Origin: Mesorhizobium sp.
Lineage (GTDB): Bacteria; Pseudomonadota; Alphaproteobacteria; Rhizobiales; Rhizobiaceae
Length of the DNA stretch: 64,000 nt
Direction of reading: 5' to 3'
Assembly (NCBI GenBank): GCA_004017535.1
Contig: SAJS01000004.1
Location: 248,001 to 312,000 of the forward strand
A program made the translations under genes and the position numbers. Positions 43,135 to 51,701 of this stretch are shown here, piece by piece; position 1 is the stretch's first letter; every line of letters starts with the position of its first letter. The notes under the pieces were generated by a model. That model was not told the origin of the DNA and did no database searches. It worked only from the letters and a program-made list of their open reading frames with translations.

Positions 43135-43608
43135 ATGGTCGAAATCATATCGAAGCGCGACGGCTCGCGACGCGAGGACGTCGCGATGAAGCGCTTGATC
43201 GAGCAGAACCGCGCAACCATCACGCGGCTCGCGGATCATCTTAGTGGCGGAAGCTATTCGGCAGGCAAGGCGTCAAAGCCGAAGCCGCAGGCAAAAGGCC
43301 TCGTCATCCATTCCGTCGGCAGCGCAAGGCCCGCCATCGAAGCGAGCCCCAGGATCCGCATCAGCCTCAACGGCCGGGTGATCATGGTGGACGAGAATTC
43401 GGGCCGGCAGCTGCATCATATCGGCGATCTCAGGTCCCGGGGCGGCAGCGACGTCTTTGTGCTTGCGACCAAAGCCAATCAGTATTTCTCGCCGGTCGAC
43501 GAGGACATCGCGGCCGCGCTGGCCGACCTCGACGGCGGCCGGCTCGGAGCGGATTATGGCGAAGAACAGCTCGCCGCGGACATCGGCGACAGGCTTGGCA
43601 TGAACTGA
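43135..43608 (+). CDS. Hypothetical protein preceding the PrmR-type activator
   Basis: A 157-residue protein of unknown function. The N-terminal third is basic and Ser/Lys-rich with a predicted helix (MKRLIEQNRATITRLADHLS). The middle has a beta-rich segment (IRISLNGRVIMVDENSGRQLHHIGDL), and the C-terminus is acidic (AALADLDGGRLGADYGEEQLAADIGDRLG). No signal peptide or membrane segment. The ATG at 43135 has GGGAGG four bases upstream. It lies 61 bases before the activator gene in the same direction and probably shares its transcript. Confidence 0.68.
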   Translation: MVEIISKRDGSRREDVAMKRLIEQNRATITRLADHLSGGSYSAGKASKPKPQAKGLVIHSVGSARPAIEASPRIRISLNGRVIMVDENSGRQLHHIGDLRSRGGSDVFVLATKANQYFSPVDEDIAAALADLDGGRLGADYGEEQLAADIGDRLGMN

Positions 43609-43669
43609 GGTGGGCGAGAGCGTGCGATGGTTAAATGAAACATAGCACCGGCCAGACGAAAGCCTGCTC

Positions 43670-45742
43670 ATGACGCATTCCGCCCGTGATCCGATGCGTC
43701 CCCACGCGCTTGTCGCGCCAGGCTATGACGAGCGCGCGACCATGCGAGCTTGGGAGACCCTGCTTGCTGGCGGCAGCGAGCCAGCCGGCAACCGCTTTCC
43801 GGTTCGCTCCCTGATCCACGATTCCTGGAGCCGCTGCGCCACAAGCGGCATCAATGCGCAGCAGAGCGAAGCGCCGCTGGAGAACGGCAAGGACCACATC
43901 GAGCTGCTCTCGCGCTCCAACGGCGAATTGCTTGCCGCGGCGCGGCGGTCCTTCTTCACCATCGGCCGCCTTCTCGACGGAACCGGCGCCATGCTGGTGC
44001 TGGCCGACGGCGACGGCGTGCTCATCGATGCCATCGGCGATAAGCGCACGATCCATGACGGCATGGACATCCATCTCGCCGTCGGCGGGAAGTGGACGGA
44101 GGACGTCGTCGGCACCAACGGGATCGGCACCGCGCTGTGGGCGGGCGAGCCGGTCTTCGTGCATGCGGCGGAGCATTTCTGCGCGGGCATAAAGTCGTGG
44201 ACCTGCGCCGGCGCGCCCATTCGCGATCCGATCGATGGCAACATCATCGGCGTCGTCGATCTTTCGGGCCATCCCGACATTTTCCGGCCGCATAATACGG
44301 TGCTGGTCGCGGCCGCTGCGCGCGAGATCGAGAAGGCGCTCGCCGAGCAACAGATCGAGGACCGCGCGCGCCTGCTCGAGGCCTTCATCAGCTCGGCGCC
44401 CAATTACCGTCGGCGCGACGGCCTGATGATCGTCGACCGCCGTGGCAGGCCGATCTACTGCAACAACCTTCCCGAGGAAGCCGCGCGCGAATTGCTGGCG
44501 GAGCCGGCCGCGCGGAATCCGAACGCCAGGTTCCTGGTCAAGCTGCCCGATCTCGGCTCAGGCGCCGAACTAGGCGAGGCCCTGCCGGCATCACTGCGGT
44601 CTTGCCACATCAGCGCGCTCGAGTTCGATGACGGCCTGCGCGGCGCGGCCCTGGTTTTCCCGGCGCAGGGATCGACCACGGTCGTCTCGGACGGCCGCAG
44701 AACGCAGCTCAAGCAGCTCGAGGCGGCGTCGGCGCTGATCATCGGCGAAAGCGAGGCCCTGCTTGCCGCCGTCGATGTCGCCTGCAGGGTCGCGGAATCG
44801 AAAGAGGTCACCTCGGTCCTGCTCGAAGGCGAGACCGGCGTCGGCAAGGAATTGTTCGCGAGGCTCATCCATATCGGCAGCCGCGCCTCGCAGAACAGCC
44901 CGTTCATCGCCGTGAACTGCGGAGCGATCACCAAGGAGCTGTTCGGCTCCGAGCTGTTCGGCCACGTGTCGGGTGCCTTCACCGGTGCGAGCCGCGACGG
45001 AAAGCCCGGCGTCTTCGAGCTCGCCAATGGCGGAGTGCTCAGCCTCGACGAGATCGGCGAGATGCCGCTCGAGATCCAGCCGTTCCTGCTCAGGGTGCTG
45101 GAAGAACGCGTGGTCCAGCGCATCGGCGACAGCCGCGCCCGGCCCGTCGACGTGCGCCTGGTCGCCTCGACCAACCGCGATCTCAAGCGCGAGGTGGACG
45201 CCGGCCGGTTCCGCCGCGATCTCTACTATCGCATCTCGACCGTTTCCATCCGCGTGCCGCCCCTGCGGGACCGCGGCAGCGACGTGCTTTTGCTTGCCGA
45301 GCACTTCAACCACAAGATCTCGGCCAGGATGGGATCGGCCCCGCTTGAATTGTCTACGGCAGTCATGGATGCGTTCCTGGCCTACCAGTGGCCGGGAAAC
45401 GTGCGCGAGTTGAAGAACCTGGTGGAGAGGCTGCACGTGCTGTCTCGCGGCGCCATCGTCGGCCTCGGCGATCTGCCGGAGGAAATGCTGGGAGCCGGAA
45501 CGGCAAAGGCAGGGGAAATTCAATTGGCAGCGCCGGCATCGGCCGGCGCGATCGGCGCATCGCCTTGCGCCATCGGCGACGCGCCTATCCGCAGCATCGA
45601 GGATGCCGAGCGCCAGGTCATCCGGGACGCGCTGGAGGCGGAGGGAGGCAATCTGAGCCGGGCTGCGCTGCGTCTCGGCGTGTCGCGTCCGACGCTCTAT
45701 CGCAAGCTCGACCAATTCGGGATCCGGCGCGGCTTCATCTGA
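43670..45742 (+). CDS. Sigma-54-dependent activator, AcoR/PrmR type
   Basis: A 690-residue enhancer-binding protein. An N-terminal sensor region (about 60-350) has GAF-type segments (VGGKWTEDVVGTNGIGTAL and GAPIRDPIDGNIIGVVDLSG). The central AAA+ domain (about 360-590) has Walker A GETGVGKE, the intact sigma-54 contact loop GAFTGA, and Walker B LSLDEIGEM. A Fis-type HTH ends the protein (LSRAALRLGVSRPTLYRKL). It should activate sigma-54 promoters in response to a small molecule. It is convergent with the monooxygenase operon and is the best candidate for its activator. Confidence 0.9.
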   Translation: MTHSARDPMRPHALVAPGYDERATMRAWETLLAGGSEPAGNRFPVRSLIHDSWSRCATSGINAQQSEAPLENGKDHIELLSRSNGELLAAARRSFFTIGRLLDGTGAMLVLADGDGVLIDAIGDKRTIHDGMDIHLAVGGKWTEDVVGTNGIGTALWAGEPVFVHAAEHFCAGIKSWTCAGAPIRDPIDGNIIGVVDLSGHPDIFRPHNTVLVAAAAREIEKALAEQQIEDRARLLEAFISSAPNYRRRDGLMIVDRRGRPIYCNNLPEEAARELLAEPAARNPNARFLVKLPDLGSGAELGEALPASLRSCHISALEFDDGLRGAALVFPAQGSTTVVSDGRRTQLKQLEAASALIIGESEALLAAVDVACRVAESKEVTSVLLEGETGVGKELFARLIHIGSRASQNSPFIAVNCGAITKELFGSELFGHVSGAFTGASRDGKPGVFELANGGVLSLDEIGEMPLEIQPFLLRVLEERVVQRIGDSRARPVDVRLVASTNRDLKREVDAGRFRRDLYYRISTVSIRVPPLRDRGSDVLLLAEHFNHKISARMGSAPLELSTAVMDAFLAYQWPGNVRELKNLVERLHVLSRGAIVGLGDLPEEMLGAGTAKAGEIQLAAPASAGAIGASPCAIGDAPIRSIEDAERQVIRDALEAEGGNLSRAALRLGVSRPTLYRKLDQFGIRRGFI

Positions 45743-45764
45743 ATTTGCCTCGATCGGAGGCAAC

Positions 45765-45796
45765 GGCCCCATGGTACGAGACCATGAGGCCTTTTG
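45765..45796 (+). terminator. Rho-independent terminator of the PrmR-type activator gene
   Basis: GGCCCCATGGT and ACCATGAGGCC pair over 11 positions with one C-A mismatch around a 5-base loop, followed by TTTTG. It lies 22 bases after the activator stop and before the end of the convergent aquaporin gene. Confidence 0.8.
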
Positions 45797-45811
45797 TCGT
45801 TGCTGCCGGGT

Positions 45812-46498
45812 TCAGGCCGGCTGTGCGGCGCCTTCCAAACCGATCGCCCGGTTGCGCTGCAAGAGGCCGGCGACGGTGGCTCCGAGGCAAGGCGCCAGGA
45901 AATAGAGCCACAGCTGCGAGAGAGCGGTGCTGCCGGCAAACAGCGCCGGACCGAGCGCGCGGGCCGGATTGACCGACGAACCCGAAACCGCGATCCCCGC
46001 AAGGTGGATCGCCACTAGCGTCAGCCCGATCGCCAGGCCGGCGAGCGCGCCGGCGCCGCCAGGGGCGGTGCTGTTGAGGATGACGGTCACGAACAGGAAG
46101 GTCGCCACCAGCTCGAACACGAAGGCCGACGTCGCCGAATAAGTCGCCCAGCCGTTCTGCGCAAAGCCGCTCGCCGCGACATCGTAGCCGCCGGCTTTGC
46201 CCTCGGCGATGAGATAGAGCACGCCCGCCGAAACGATCGCGCCGGCGCACTGGGCGACGACGTAGCCGACAAAGTCGCCCGAACCGAGCCGGCCCGAGAC
46301 CAGGAAGCCGAGGCTGACGGCGGGATTGAGATGGGCGCCGGAGACCGGACCGACGGCGTAGGCCATCGCCACGACCGAGAGGCCGAAGGCAAAGGCGACG
46401 CCGACGAGGCCGACCTCCTGGCGCATGAAGAGAACGGTCGCACAGCCGAAAAAGACCAGCGCGAAAGTGCCGATGAATTCGCAGATGTATTTGTTCAT
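45812..46498 (-). CDS. aqpZ: Aquaporin (AqpZ-like MIP channel)
   Basis: A 228-residue MIP-family channel with six membrane segments and both NPA boxes, GAHLNPAVSLG (near residue 59) and SSVNPARALG (near 182). IHLAGIAVSGSSVNPAR keeps the selectivity-filter His and Arg of water channels, with a small residue at the third position. The ATG at 46498 gives the typical MNKYICEFIGTFALVFFG start. It is the last gene of the monooxygenase operon, an unusual place for an aquaporin; it may pass water, small alcohols or peroxide. Confidence 0.9.
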   Translation of the reverse strand: MNKYICEFIGTFALVFFGCATVLFMRQEVGLVGVAFAFGLSVVAMAYAVGPVSGAHLNPAVSLGFLVSGRLGSGDFVGYVVAQCAGAIVSAGVLYLIAEGKAGGYDVAASGFAQNGWATYSATSAFVFELVATFLFVTVILNSTAPGGAGALAGLAIGLTLVAIHLAGIAVSGSSVNPARALGPALFAGSTALSQLWLYFLAPCLGATVAGLLQRNRAIGLEGAAQPA

Positions 46499-46602
46499 GT
46501 CTGTCTCCGATGGATGGTCATGCGCAATCGGGCCCTCAGGCTCCGGAGCGCTCGCTTGAAGGGACGGCCGCGGCGCGACGCACCGCAGCCGGTTGGTTCG
46601 GA

Positions 46603-48234
46603 TCACTGACGCCCGAGCTTCTCCGCGCCGCCGCCGAGTGCGGGCCCTTCGGTGGGATCCTCGTCCTCGGCCAGATCGCCGACCAGCGTTTCGGTGGTGA
46701 GGATGAGCTTGGCGACCGAGGCGGCATTGTTGAGAGCCGCGCAGGTGACGCGTACCGGATCGATGATTCCGGCGTCGTACATGTTCTGGAATTCGCCCTT
46801 GTCGGCGTTGTAGCCGTAACCGCCATTGACGCTCGAGATCTTGGCGACCACCGCGTCGGCGTCGGCGCCGGCATTGGCGACGATGCGCCATAGCGGACGC
46901 GAGAGCACCGACCTGACCAGCCGCACGCCTTCGGCGACGTCGCCGTCGACCTTGGCCAGCACCTCGTCGAGCACTGGTGCTATCTGCGCGAGCGCCACGC
47001 CGCCGCCCGCAACGACGCCCTCCTCCCATGCCGCGCGCACAGCCGAAAGTGAATCCTCGATGAGCTGGATGGTGCGCTTCTGTTCGACGGGCGTGACGCC
47101 GCCGGCATAGAGGACCGCCGTGCCGCCGGACAGTTTGGCCAGCCTCTCGCGCAGCTTGTCCTGCTCGACATTCGGCGGCGCGACCTCATACTGGCGCTGC
47201 ACCTGGGCGCGGCGGGCGGCGATGGCCTGCGGGTGGCCACCGCCACGGATGACACTCGTGTGCGTGGCGCTGGTGCGGACGCGCTCGGCCGAGCCGAGCT
47301 CCTCTTCCTGGATGTCCTCGAGCCGCCCGCCAAGATCGCGCGCGATGACGCGGCCGCCGGTGAGGATCGCAAGGTCCTCCATCATCGCCTTGCGCCAATG
47401 GCCGTATTCCGGCGGATGCACCACGAGATACTTGCCGGGTCCGTTCTTGCCGAGCAGCGTGACCACGACATCCGGCGACATCTCCTCCGCGACGATCAGC
47501 AGCGGCCTGTTCTGCTTTTCGGCGATTGCCCTGGCCGCGTCGAGCGACTTCGGCTCCTTGATCTTGAGATCGGTCATCAGGATCAGTGGCCGCTCGAGCA
47601 CCACCTCCATCTTGTCCTGGTCGGTGACCATGTGGTGCGAAAGGTAGCCGCGGTCGAAGGACATGCCCTCGACCACGTCCAGCGTGGTATCCCTCGTCAC
47701 GCTGAAGTCGGTGGTGATGACGCCGTCGGCGCCGACGCGCTCATAGGCTTCCGCGACCAGGCTGCCGAGCCTCGGATCCGTCGCAGCAATGTTGGCGACG
47801 GCGGCCAGATTGCCGTTGGACCGGGCCGGTTTCGCCGACGCCTTCAGAGCCTGGACGACTCTCGCCACCGCAAGGTCGATGCCCCTGACCAGATCGACGG
47901 ATTTGGCGCCGCGCTCATTGGCTTCGACGCCGTTCTGGACCAGGGCGTTGGCGAGCACGATAGCGGTCGTGGTGCCGTCGCCGGCGACCTCGTTGGTCTG
48001 CATCGAGACTTCGCGCACGACCTGCGCGCCCATGTTCTCGAACCGGTCATGCAGCTCGATGGAAGCTGCGATCGACACGCCGTCGCGAGTGACGATGGGC
48101 GTGCCGATCGGGCGATCGATCATGGCGTTCATGCCGCGCGGCCCGAGCGTCGGCTCGACGGCGGCGGCGAGCTGGTGGACGCCTCTGGCGAGCGCGCGGC
48201 GGGCATGTGAGTTGTGGATCAGTAGTTTGGGCAT
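46603..48234 (-). CDS. prmG: GroEL-like chaperonin of the propane monooxygenase cluster (PrmG/MimG)
   Basis: A 543-residue 60-kDa chaperonin paralogue. The ATPase motif VAGDGTTTAIVLA (near residues 84-96) and VVAGGGVALAQ (near 408) are kept. It lacks the C-terminal GGM repeat of housekeeping GroEL, ending GPALGGGAEKLGRQ, and no groES is adjacent. In mycobacterial and other group-5 monooxygenase clusters such a chaperonin (MimG) is needed for folding the hydroxylase large subunit, which is the likely job here. It sits 57 bases after the MIP18-domain gene. Confidence 0.93.
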   Translation of the reverse strand: MPKLLIHNSHARRALARGVHQLAAAVEPTLGPRGMNAMIDRPIGTPIVTRDGVSIAASIELHDRFENMGAQVVREVSMQTNEVAGDGTTTAIVLANALVQNGVEANERGAKSVDLVRGIDLAVARVVQALKASAKPARSNGNLAAVANIAATDPRLGSLVAEAYERVGADGVITTDFSVTRDTTLDVVEGMSFDRGYLSHHMVTDQDKMEVVLERPLILMTDLKIKEPKSLDAARAIAEKQNRPLLIVAEEMSPDVVVTLLGKNGPGKYLVVHPPEYGHWRKAMMEDLAILTGGRVIARDLGGRLEDIQEEELGSAERVRTSATHTSVIRGGGHPQAIAARRAQVQRQYEVAPPNVEQDKLRERLAKLSGGTAVLYAGGVTPVEQKRTIQLIEDSLSAVRAAWEEGVVAGGGVALAQIAPVLDEVLAKVDGDVAEGVRLVRSVLSRPLWRIVANAGADADAVVAKISSVNGGYGYNADKGEFQNMYDAGIIDPVRVTCAALNNAASVAKLILTTETLVGDLAEDEDPTEGPALGGGAEKLGRQ

Positions 48235-48291
48235 GGCTCCTCCTTCGCCGTGGGACGGCGCTTGTTGCTGCCTCGTTGCGGAGGCTGTTTT

Positions 48292-49113
48292 TCAGCTATG
48301 TGCCGGGCGGCTCGCGCAGTCCCGGGGCGGCACGCGGTCCAGGATGAAGTCGACCAGCGTCGGTTCGCCGTCCACCACCTCCAGTTCCTTGTACCGTGTG
48401 GTCTTCAGTCCACGGCACAGCGCGCCGTTGAACTCCATGTTGATGCGCACGCTTCTGAGCTCGGCGAGATAGGCGCCGAGCGCCTCCGGCGGGATGGACG
48501 ATCCCTCCCAGGTGACGAAGACGGGCTCCGTCGGACGCCGGCCGGGCCACCGTAGCAGAAAAGCTTCGCGGTATCGCGGCTTCTGCTTGACGGCCTCCTC
48601 CCCTTCGAGCCTTGCGGTGTCGTAGGCAGGCAGGTCCATGCCGAGGATCTCGCGATCGGTCAGGCCCTGCTTCCGCAGCCCAAGAAGCATGGCCTCCTGG
48701 CGCCGCAGATAGGCCTTTCGGGCAAAGATCCCGCGCAGGCCGGCGATGTCTTCGTCGCCGGCCAGTTCGCAGAAGATCTGGCCGAATGTCTTGCCGGCTT
48801 CGACGCCGCGATTGACCTCCTCGGCGAACATGTGGTCGTGCAGCCGGATCCGATAGGCGGGCGACCAGGACAACGCTTCGAGCGCCTGGCGCATCCCGTC
48901 CAGCATCAGGAAGGCGAAGTTCGGCGAGCACCAATAGGTCGGCAGGCGGAAATCGACCGCCACGGACCCGTCGGCGAGCACCTCGGCCCGCTCGACGAAG
49001 CCCATCTCGGTCACGGCCTCGTCGAGTTCGGGATCGTTGACGCCTTCCAGGCTCCGCCAGAGCTCGCTCTGGCGGTTGCCTTGCAGGTCGGCCTGAACGC
49101 CCATCGCCGTCAC
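48292..49113 (-). CDS. MIP18/DUF59-domain protein with long C-terminal extension
   Basis: A 273-residue protein. The first about 105 residues form a MIP18-family (DUF59, iron-sulfur assembly type) domain: LEGVNDPELDEAVTEMGFVERAEV, then LPTYWCSPNFAFLMLDGM with the conserved Cys. The remaining 165 residues are not recognised. Homologues accompany propane and acetone monooxygenases and probably help metal centre assembly of the hydroxylase or reductase. The start is a GTG at 49113 overlapping the amidohydrolase stop; an ATG three codons on is an alternative. Confidence 0.82.
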   Translation of the reverse strand: MTAMGVQADLQGNRQSELWRSLEGVNDPELDEAVTEMGFVERAEVLADGSVAVDFRLPTYWCSPNFAFLMLDGMRQALEALSWSPAYRIRLHDHMFAEEVNRGVEAGKTFGQIFCELAGDEDIAGLRGIFARKAYLRRQEAMLLGLRKQGLTDREILGMDLPAYDTARLEGEEAVKQKPRYREAFLLRWPGRRPTEPVFVTWEGSSIPPEALGAYLAELRSVRINMEFNGALCRGLKTTRYKELEVVDGEPTLVDFILDRVPPRDCASRPAHS

Positions 49114-50132
49114 TCCGCCGCGATCCGCAACGGCGATTTCGCGAGCGCCGCCTTCTTGGCTTCGACGTCGATGTCATAGAGCCGCGCCGCGTTGAGGCCG
49201 AGGATCTTCTCCTTGATCTCGTCAGTCAGCTGGACGCCCCGCTCGGCCGCGATGTCGTCGGGGATCTGGTAAGCCCAGAGCTTCTCGACGAGCCAGCGCG
49301 GGGTCCAGATGCCATAGTCCGATCCGAACAGGAGCTTGTCCGGGCCGAGCCAGTAGAGCAGCTCGGCGATCACTTCCCCGAAATAGCGCGGCCGGTTGTT
49401 GATGAACGGCAAAGCCACCGCCAGTCCGCCATAGACATTGGTTTCCTGCACGGCGACCCAGCAGAAATCGTCCAGCCTGGGCAGGCCGCAATGCTCGATG
49501 ATCCAGTTGAGGCCCTGGAAGTCGGTGGCGGCATGGTCGACGTCATGGACGTCGAAGGAATCCTTGGCCAGCGGAATGATTGTCGGGCCCTTGTGGACGT
49601 GGATGTTCTTGATGCCTAGCTTCTCGCAGAGCTCGAAACACCGGTAGGCATCCGGATCATTCAGCCGCCAGCCCTTGGAGGCTCCATTCCATTCGGCCGT
49701 GTACATCTTCACGCCCTGAACGTCATAGGTCTCCTTCAGATAGTGGATGTATTCGAGCGCCTTCTCGCCATCGCGCGGGTCGAACGAGCCGTTTATGATG
49801 AAGCGTTCAGGATAGCGTTTGGCGACTTCCGCGTTGCGCTCGATCGTATTGAAGCCGTTCTTGTAGAAATCCTTCAAATAGGTCGACTGGATGATCGCCA
49901 CGTCGTCCGGGCCGTTGATGAAAAGGTCGCTGTAAAGATCGTCGGCGCTGTATTTCTCGAACTTCTCCTTTGGCCAATATTCCTCTTTCGGGCTGAGGAA
50001 CGTGTGGTAGCCGTAGAAGCAGTCGATGAACTGCTTGCCATGGATGTTGCGCTGGTTCTCGGGGCTGCCGTCCCAGAAATGGGTATGGCCGTCGACCACG
50101 AAGATTTCCTTGCCTTCCGGTGTGATGAACAT
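49110..50132 (-). CDS. Amidohydrolase family protein of the monooxygenase cluster
   Basis: A 340-residue amidohydrolase_2-type TIM-barrel protein. Likely metal ligands are in VVDGHTHFWDG (HxH near residue 18), NIHVHKGP, IIEHCGLPRLDD and FGSDYGIWTP. Such proteins recur beside group-5 di-iron monooxygenases, yet their substrate is not established; hydrolysis or decarboxylation of a downstream product, or a role in hydroxylase maturation, are options. The ATG at 50132 is preferred (GGAG eight bases upstream) over a TTG five codons earlier. Confidence 0.86.
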   Translation of the reverse strand: MFITPEGKEIFVVDGHTHFWDGSPENQRNIHGKQFIDCFYGYHTFLSPKEEYWPKEKFEKYSADDLYSDLFINGPDDVAIIQSTYLKDFYKNGFNTIERNAEVAKRYPERFIINGSFDPRDGEKALEYIHYLKETYDVQGVKMYTAEWNGASKGWRLNDPDAYRCFELCEKLGIKNIHVHKGPTIIPLAKDSFDVHDVDHAATDFQGLNWIIEHCGLPRLDDFCWVAVQETNVYGGLAVALPFINNRPRYFGEVIAELLYWLGPDKLLFGSDYGIWTPRWLVEKLWAYQIPDDIAAERGVQLTDEIKEKILGLNAARLYDIDVEAKKAALAKSPLRIAAE

Positions 50133-50204
50133 GTTTGCGCTCCGCAAGTCGGATTGGTTGGTCGGCGCGCCGCGGAAGCGCGGCGCGCCCGTCTCGTCAC
50201 GTGC

Positions 50205-50573
50205 TCAGATGAACTCGAAGACCTCGTCCATATTGCCGAACAGGATCACGGTGTTGTCGTCGACGCGGACCATGCGGCCGTAATGGGTCGACGTGTTCAC
50301 CTCGAAGATCTCGGCGGTCATGTCGCGGCCGAGATATTCGCTGATCTCGTCCATCTTGAAGATCAGCTTGCCGTTACCGTCGATGCGGATGAGCGCCGGC
50401 TGATAGGTGATGGTGACGCCGGGCTTCTTGCTCATGAACTCGGCAATGGCGCGCGCCTCGACGGAGTCGTTCATGGTGACGCCGCACTGGTGCGAGATCG
50501 TCTGCTCGAAGGTGATGTCCTTCATCGACTTGAAGATGTTGTCGTGCGAGGCATCGCGGGCTGCTGTTGACAT
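50205..50573 (-). CDS. prmD: Monooxygenase coupling/effector protein (MmoB/DmpM family)
   Basis: A 122-residue regulatory component without cofactor. It matches the MmoB/DmpM fold: SHQCGVTMNDSVEARAIAEFM, then ITYQPALIRIDGNGKL and ISEYLGRDMTAEIFEV. It binds the hydroxylase and couples electron transfer to substrate oxidation. The ATG at 50573 lies after CAGGAGACAAGG. Gene order A-B-C-D (alpha, reductase, beta, coupling) equals that of prmABCD/mimABCD. Confidence 0.94.
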   Translation of the reverse strand: MSTAARDASHDNIFKSMKDITFEQTISHQCGVTMNDSVEARAIAEFMSKKPGVTITYQPALIRIDGNGKLIFKMDEISEYLGRDMTAEIFEVNTSTHYGRMVRVDDNTVILFGNMDEVFEFI

Positions 50574-50595
50574 GTTCCTTGTCTCCTGTTTGCGG

Positions 50596-51654
50596 TTAGC
50601 CGTTGAGGCCGAGTTCGCCGAGGATCCTGGCGATGCGCTCCTGGGACTGGGCCCGCACGTCATCGAAGGAGATCGGCTTGGAGTGCGGCGCCGACCAGAT
50701 CGGCTGCAGGCCCTGCGCGGCCTTGTCGGCGAGCGCGCGGTGCTTTTTCAGCCAGCCCTTGAAGAGCTTCTGGTTCGCGGCCGCGTATTTCTCGTCATGC
50801 GCGAGAAGGTAGATGAGGTCGATCGTGTTGGCGAGGTTGCGCTCGTAGTCCGCCTCCGCGGCCGAGATGACCGCCGGCGTGATGAAGTCGTGGTTGGCGG
50901 CGGCGACCTGCATCAGGAAGCCCGACCGGAACAGTTCGCCAACCAGCGGCTCGAAGACGATGTTGATGGCGAAGTACTGCTCCAGATAGTCGGCGGTCCC
51001 CATGATCGTCTCGACCGCCTCGCGGGTGCCCTGCCAGATGCCGTCCTCGAGCCAGGCCTGCTTGCCGAGCTCGTCGTTCCACCCGGGAATGTCCATGCCG
51101 ATCTCGGCGAGGTAGAGGGTGATGTCCTGCGCCAGCCGGAGCTTGTAGGAGGAATTGGTCAGCGTGGCGTTGTTGATCATCTGGGTGTAGCCGTAGCGCT
51201 GCGCCTGCATCAGCGAGGTGCCCAGGCCGAACTCGGCGTGTTTCCAGGCGCCGAGATGCGTCTGCAGGATCTTGACCCACACCTTGTCGAAGGACTTCGG
51301 AGCGCCCGACTTGCGGCCGTTGGCGATGACGCTCTGCACCATCGTCTCGATCCTGGACTGGCGCTGATAATGGGTGCGCTCCCATTCCTGGTCGGGCGCG
51401 CGGAAGGCGTGCCAGTTCGAGCTCTGGGCGGCGGTGTTGTCCTTGACGTAGGCGCCCTTGCCGTTGGCGAAGGATATGATCCAGTTCTGGATTAGGTAGC
51501 GCTCCGGATCGGGCTGGACGTCGACGGTGACGTCCTCGTAATGCGTCGCCCTTTGACCTCTTGGATCGAAGTAGCGGTACTTGCGGCTATCGGAGTCTGC
51601 GAAGATCGCGGCGCCCGCGGCTCCCGACCCTACTGAACTCGATATGGCTGGCAT
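50596..51654 (-). CDS. prmC: Propane monooxygenase hydroxylase small (beta) subunit
   Basis: A 352-residue ferritin-like beta subunit that pairs with the large subunit but has no di-iron site. Typical segments are RKYRYFDPRGQRATHYEDVTVD, HAFRAPDQEWERTHYQRQ and HAEFGLGTSLMQAQRYGYTQMINNA (each listed only in part here). The ATG at 51654 follows GGGAGAG. It lies between the reductase and coupling protein genes with short gaps of 47 and 22 bases. Confidence 0.94.
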   Translation of the reverse strand: MPAISSSVGSGAAGAAIFADSDSRKYRYFDPRGQRATHYEDVTVDVQPDPERYLIQNWIISFANGKGAYVKDNTAAQSSNWHAFRAPDQEWERTHYQRQSRIETMVQSVIANGRKSGAPKSFDKVWVKILQTHLGAWKHAEFGLGTSLMQAQRYGYTQMINNATLTNSSYKLRLAQDITLYLAEIGMDIPGWNDELGKQAWLEDGIWQGTREAVETIMGTADYLEQYFAINIVFEPLVGELFRSGFLMQVAAANHDFITPAVISAAEADYERNLANTIDLIYLLAHDEKYAAANQKLFKGWLKKHRALADKAAQGLQPIWSAPHSKPISFDDVRAQSQERIARILGELGLNG

Positions 51655-51701
51655 TTCTCTCTCCCTTGGTTTCAGTTGCTGGTGAAGCCGCCGCGGCGGT
51701 C

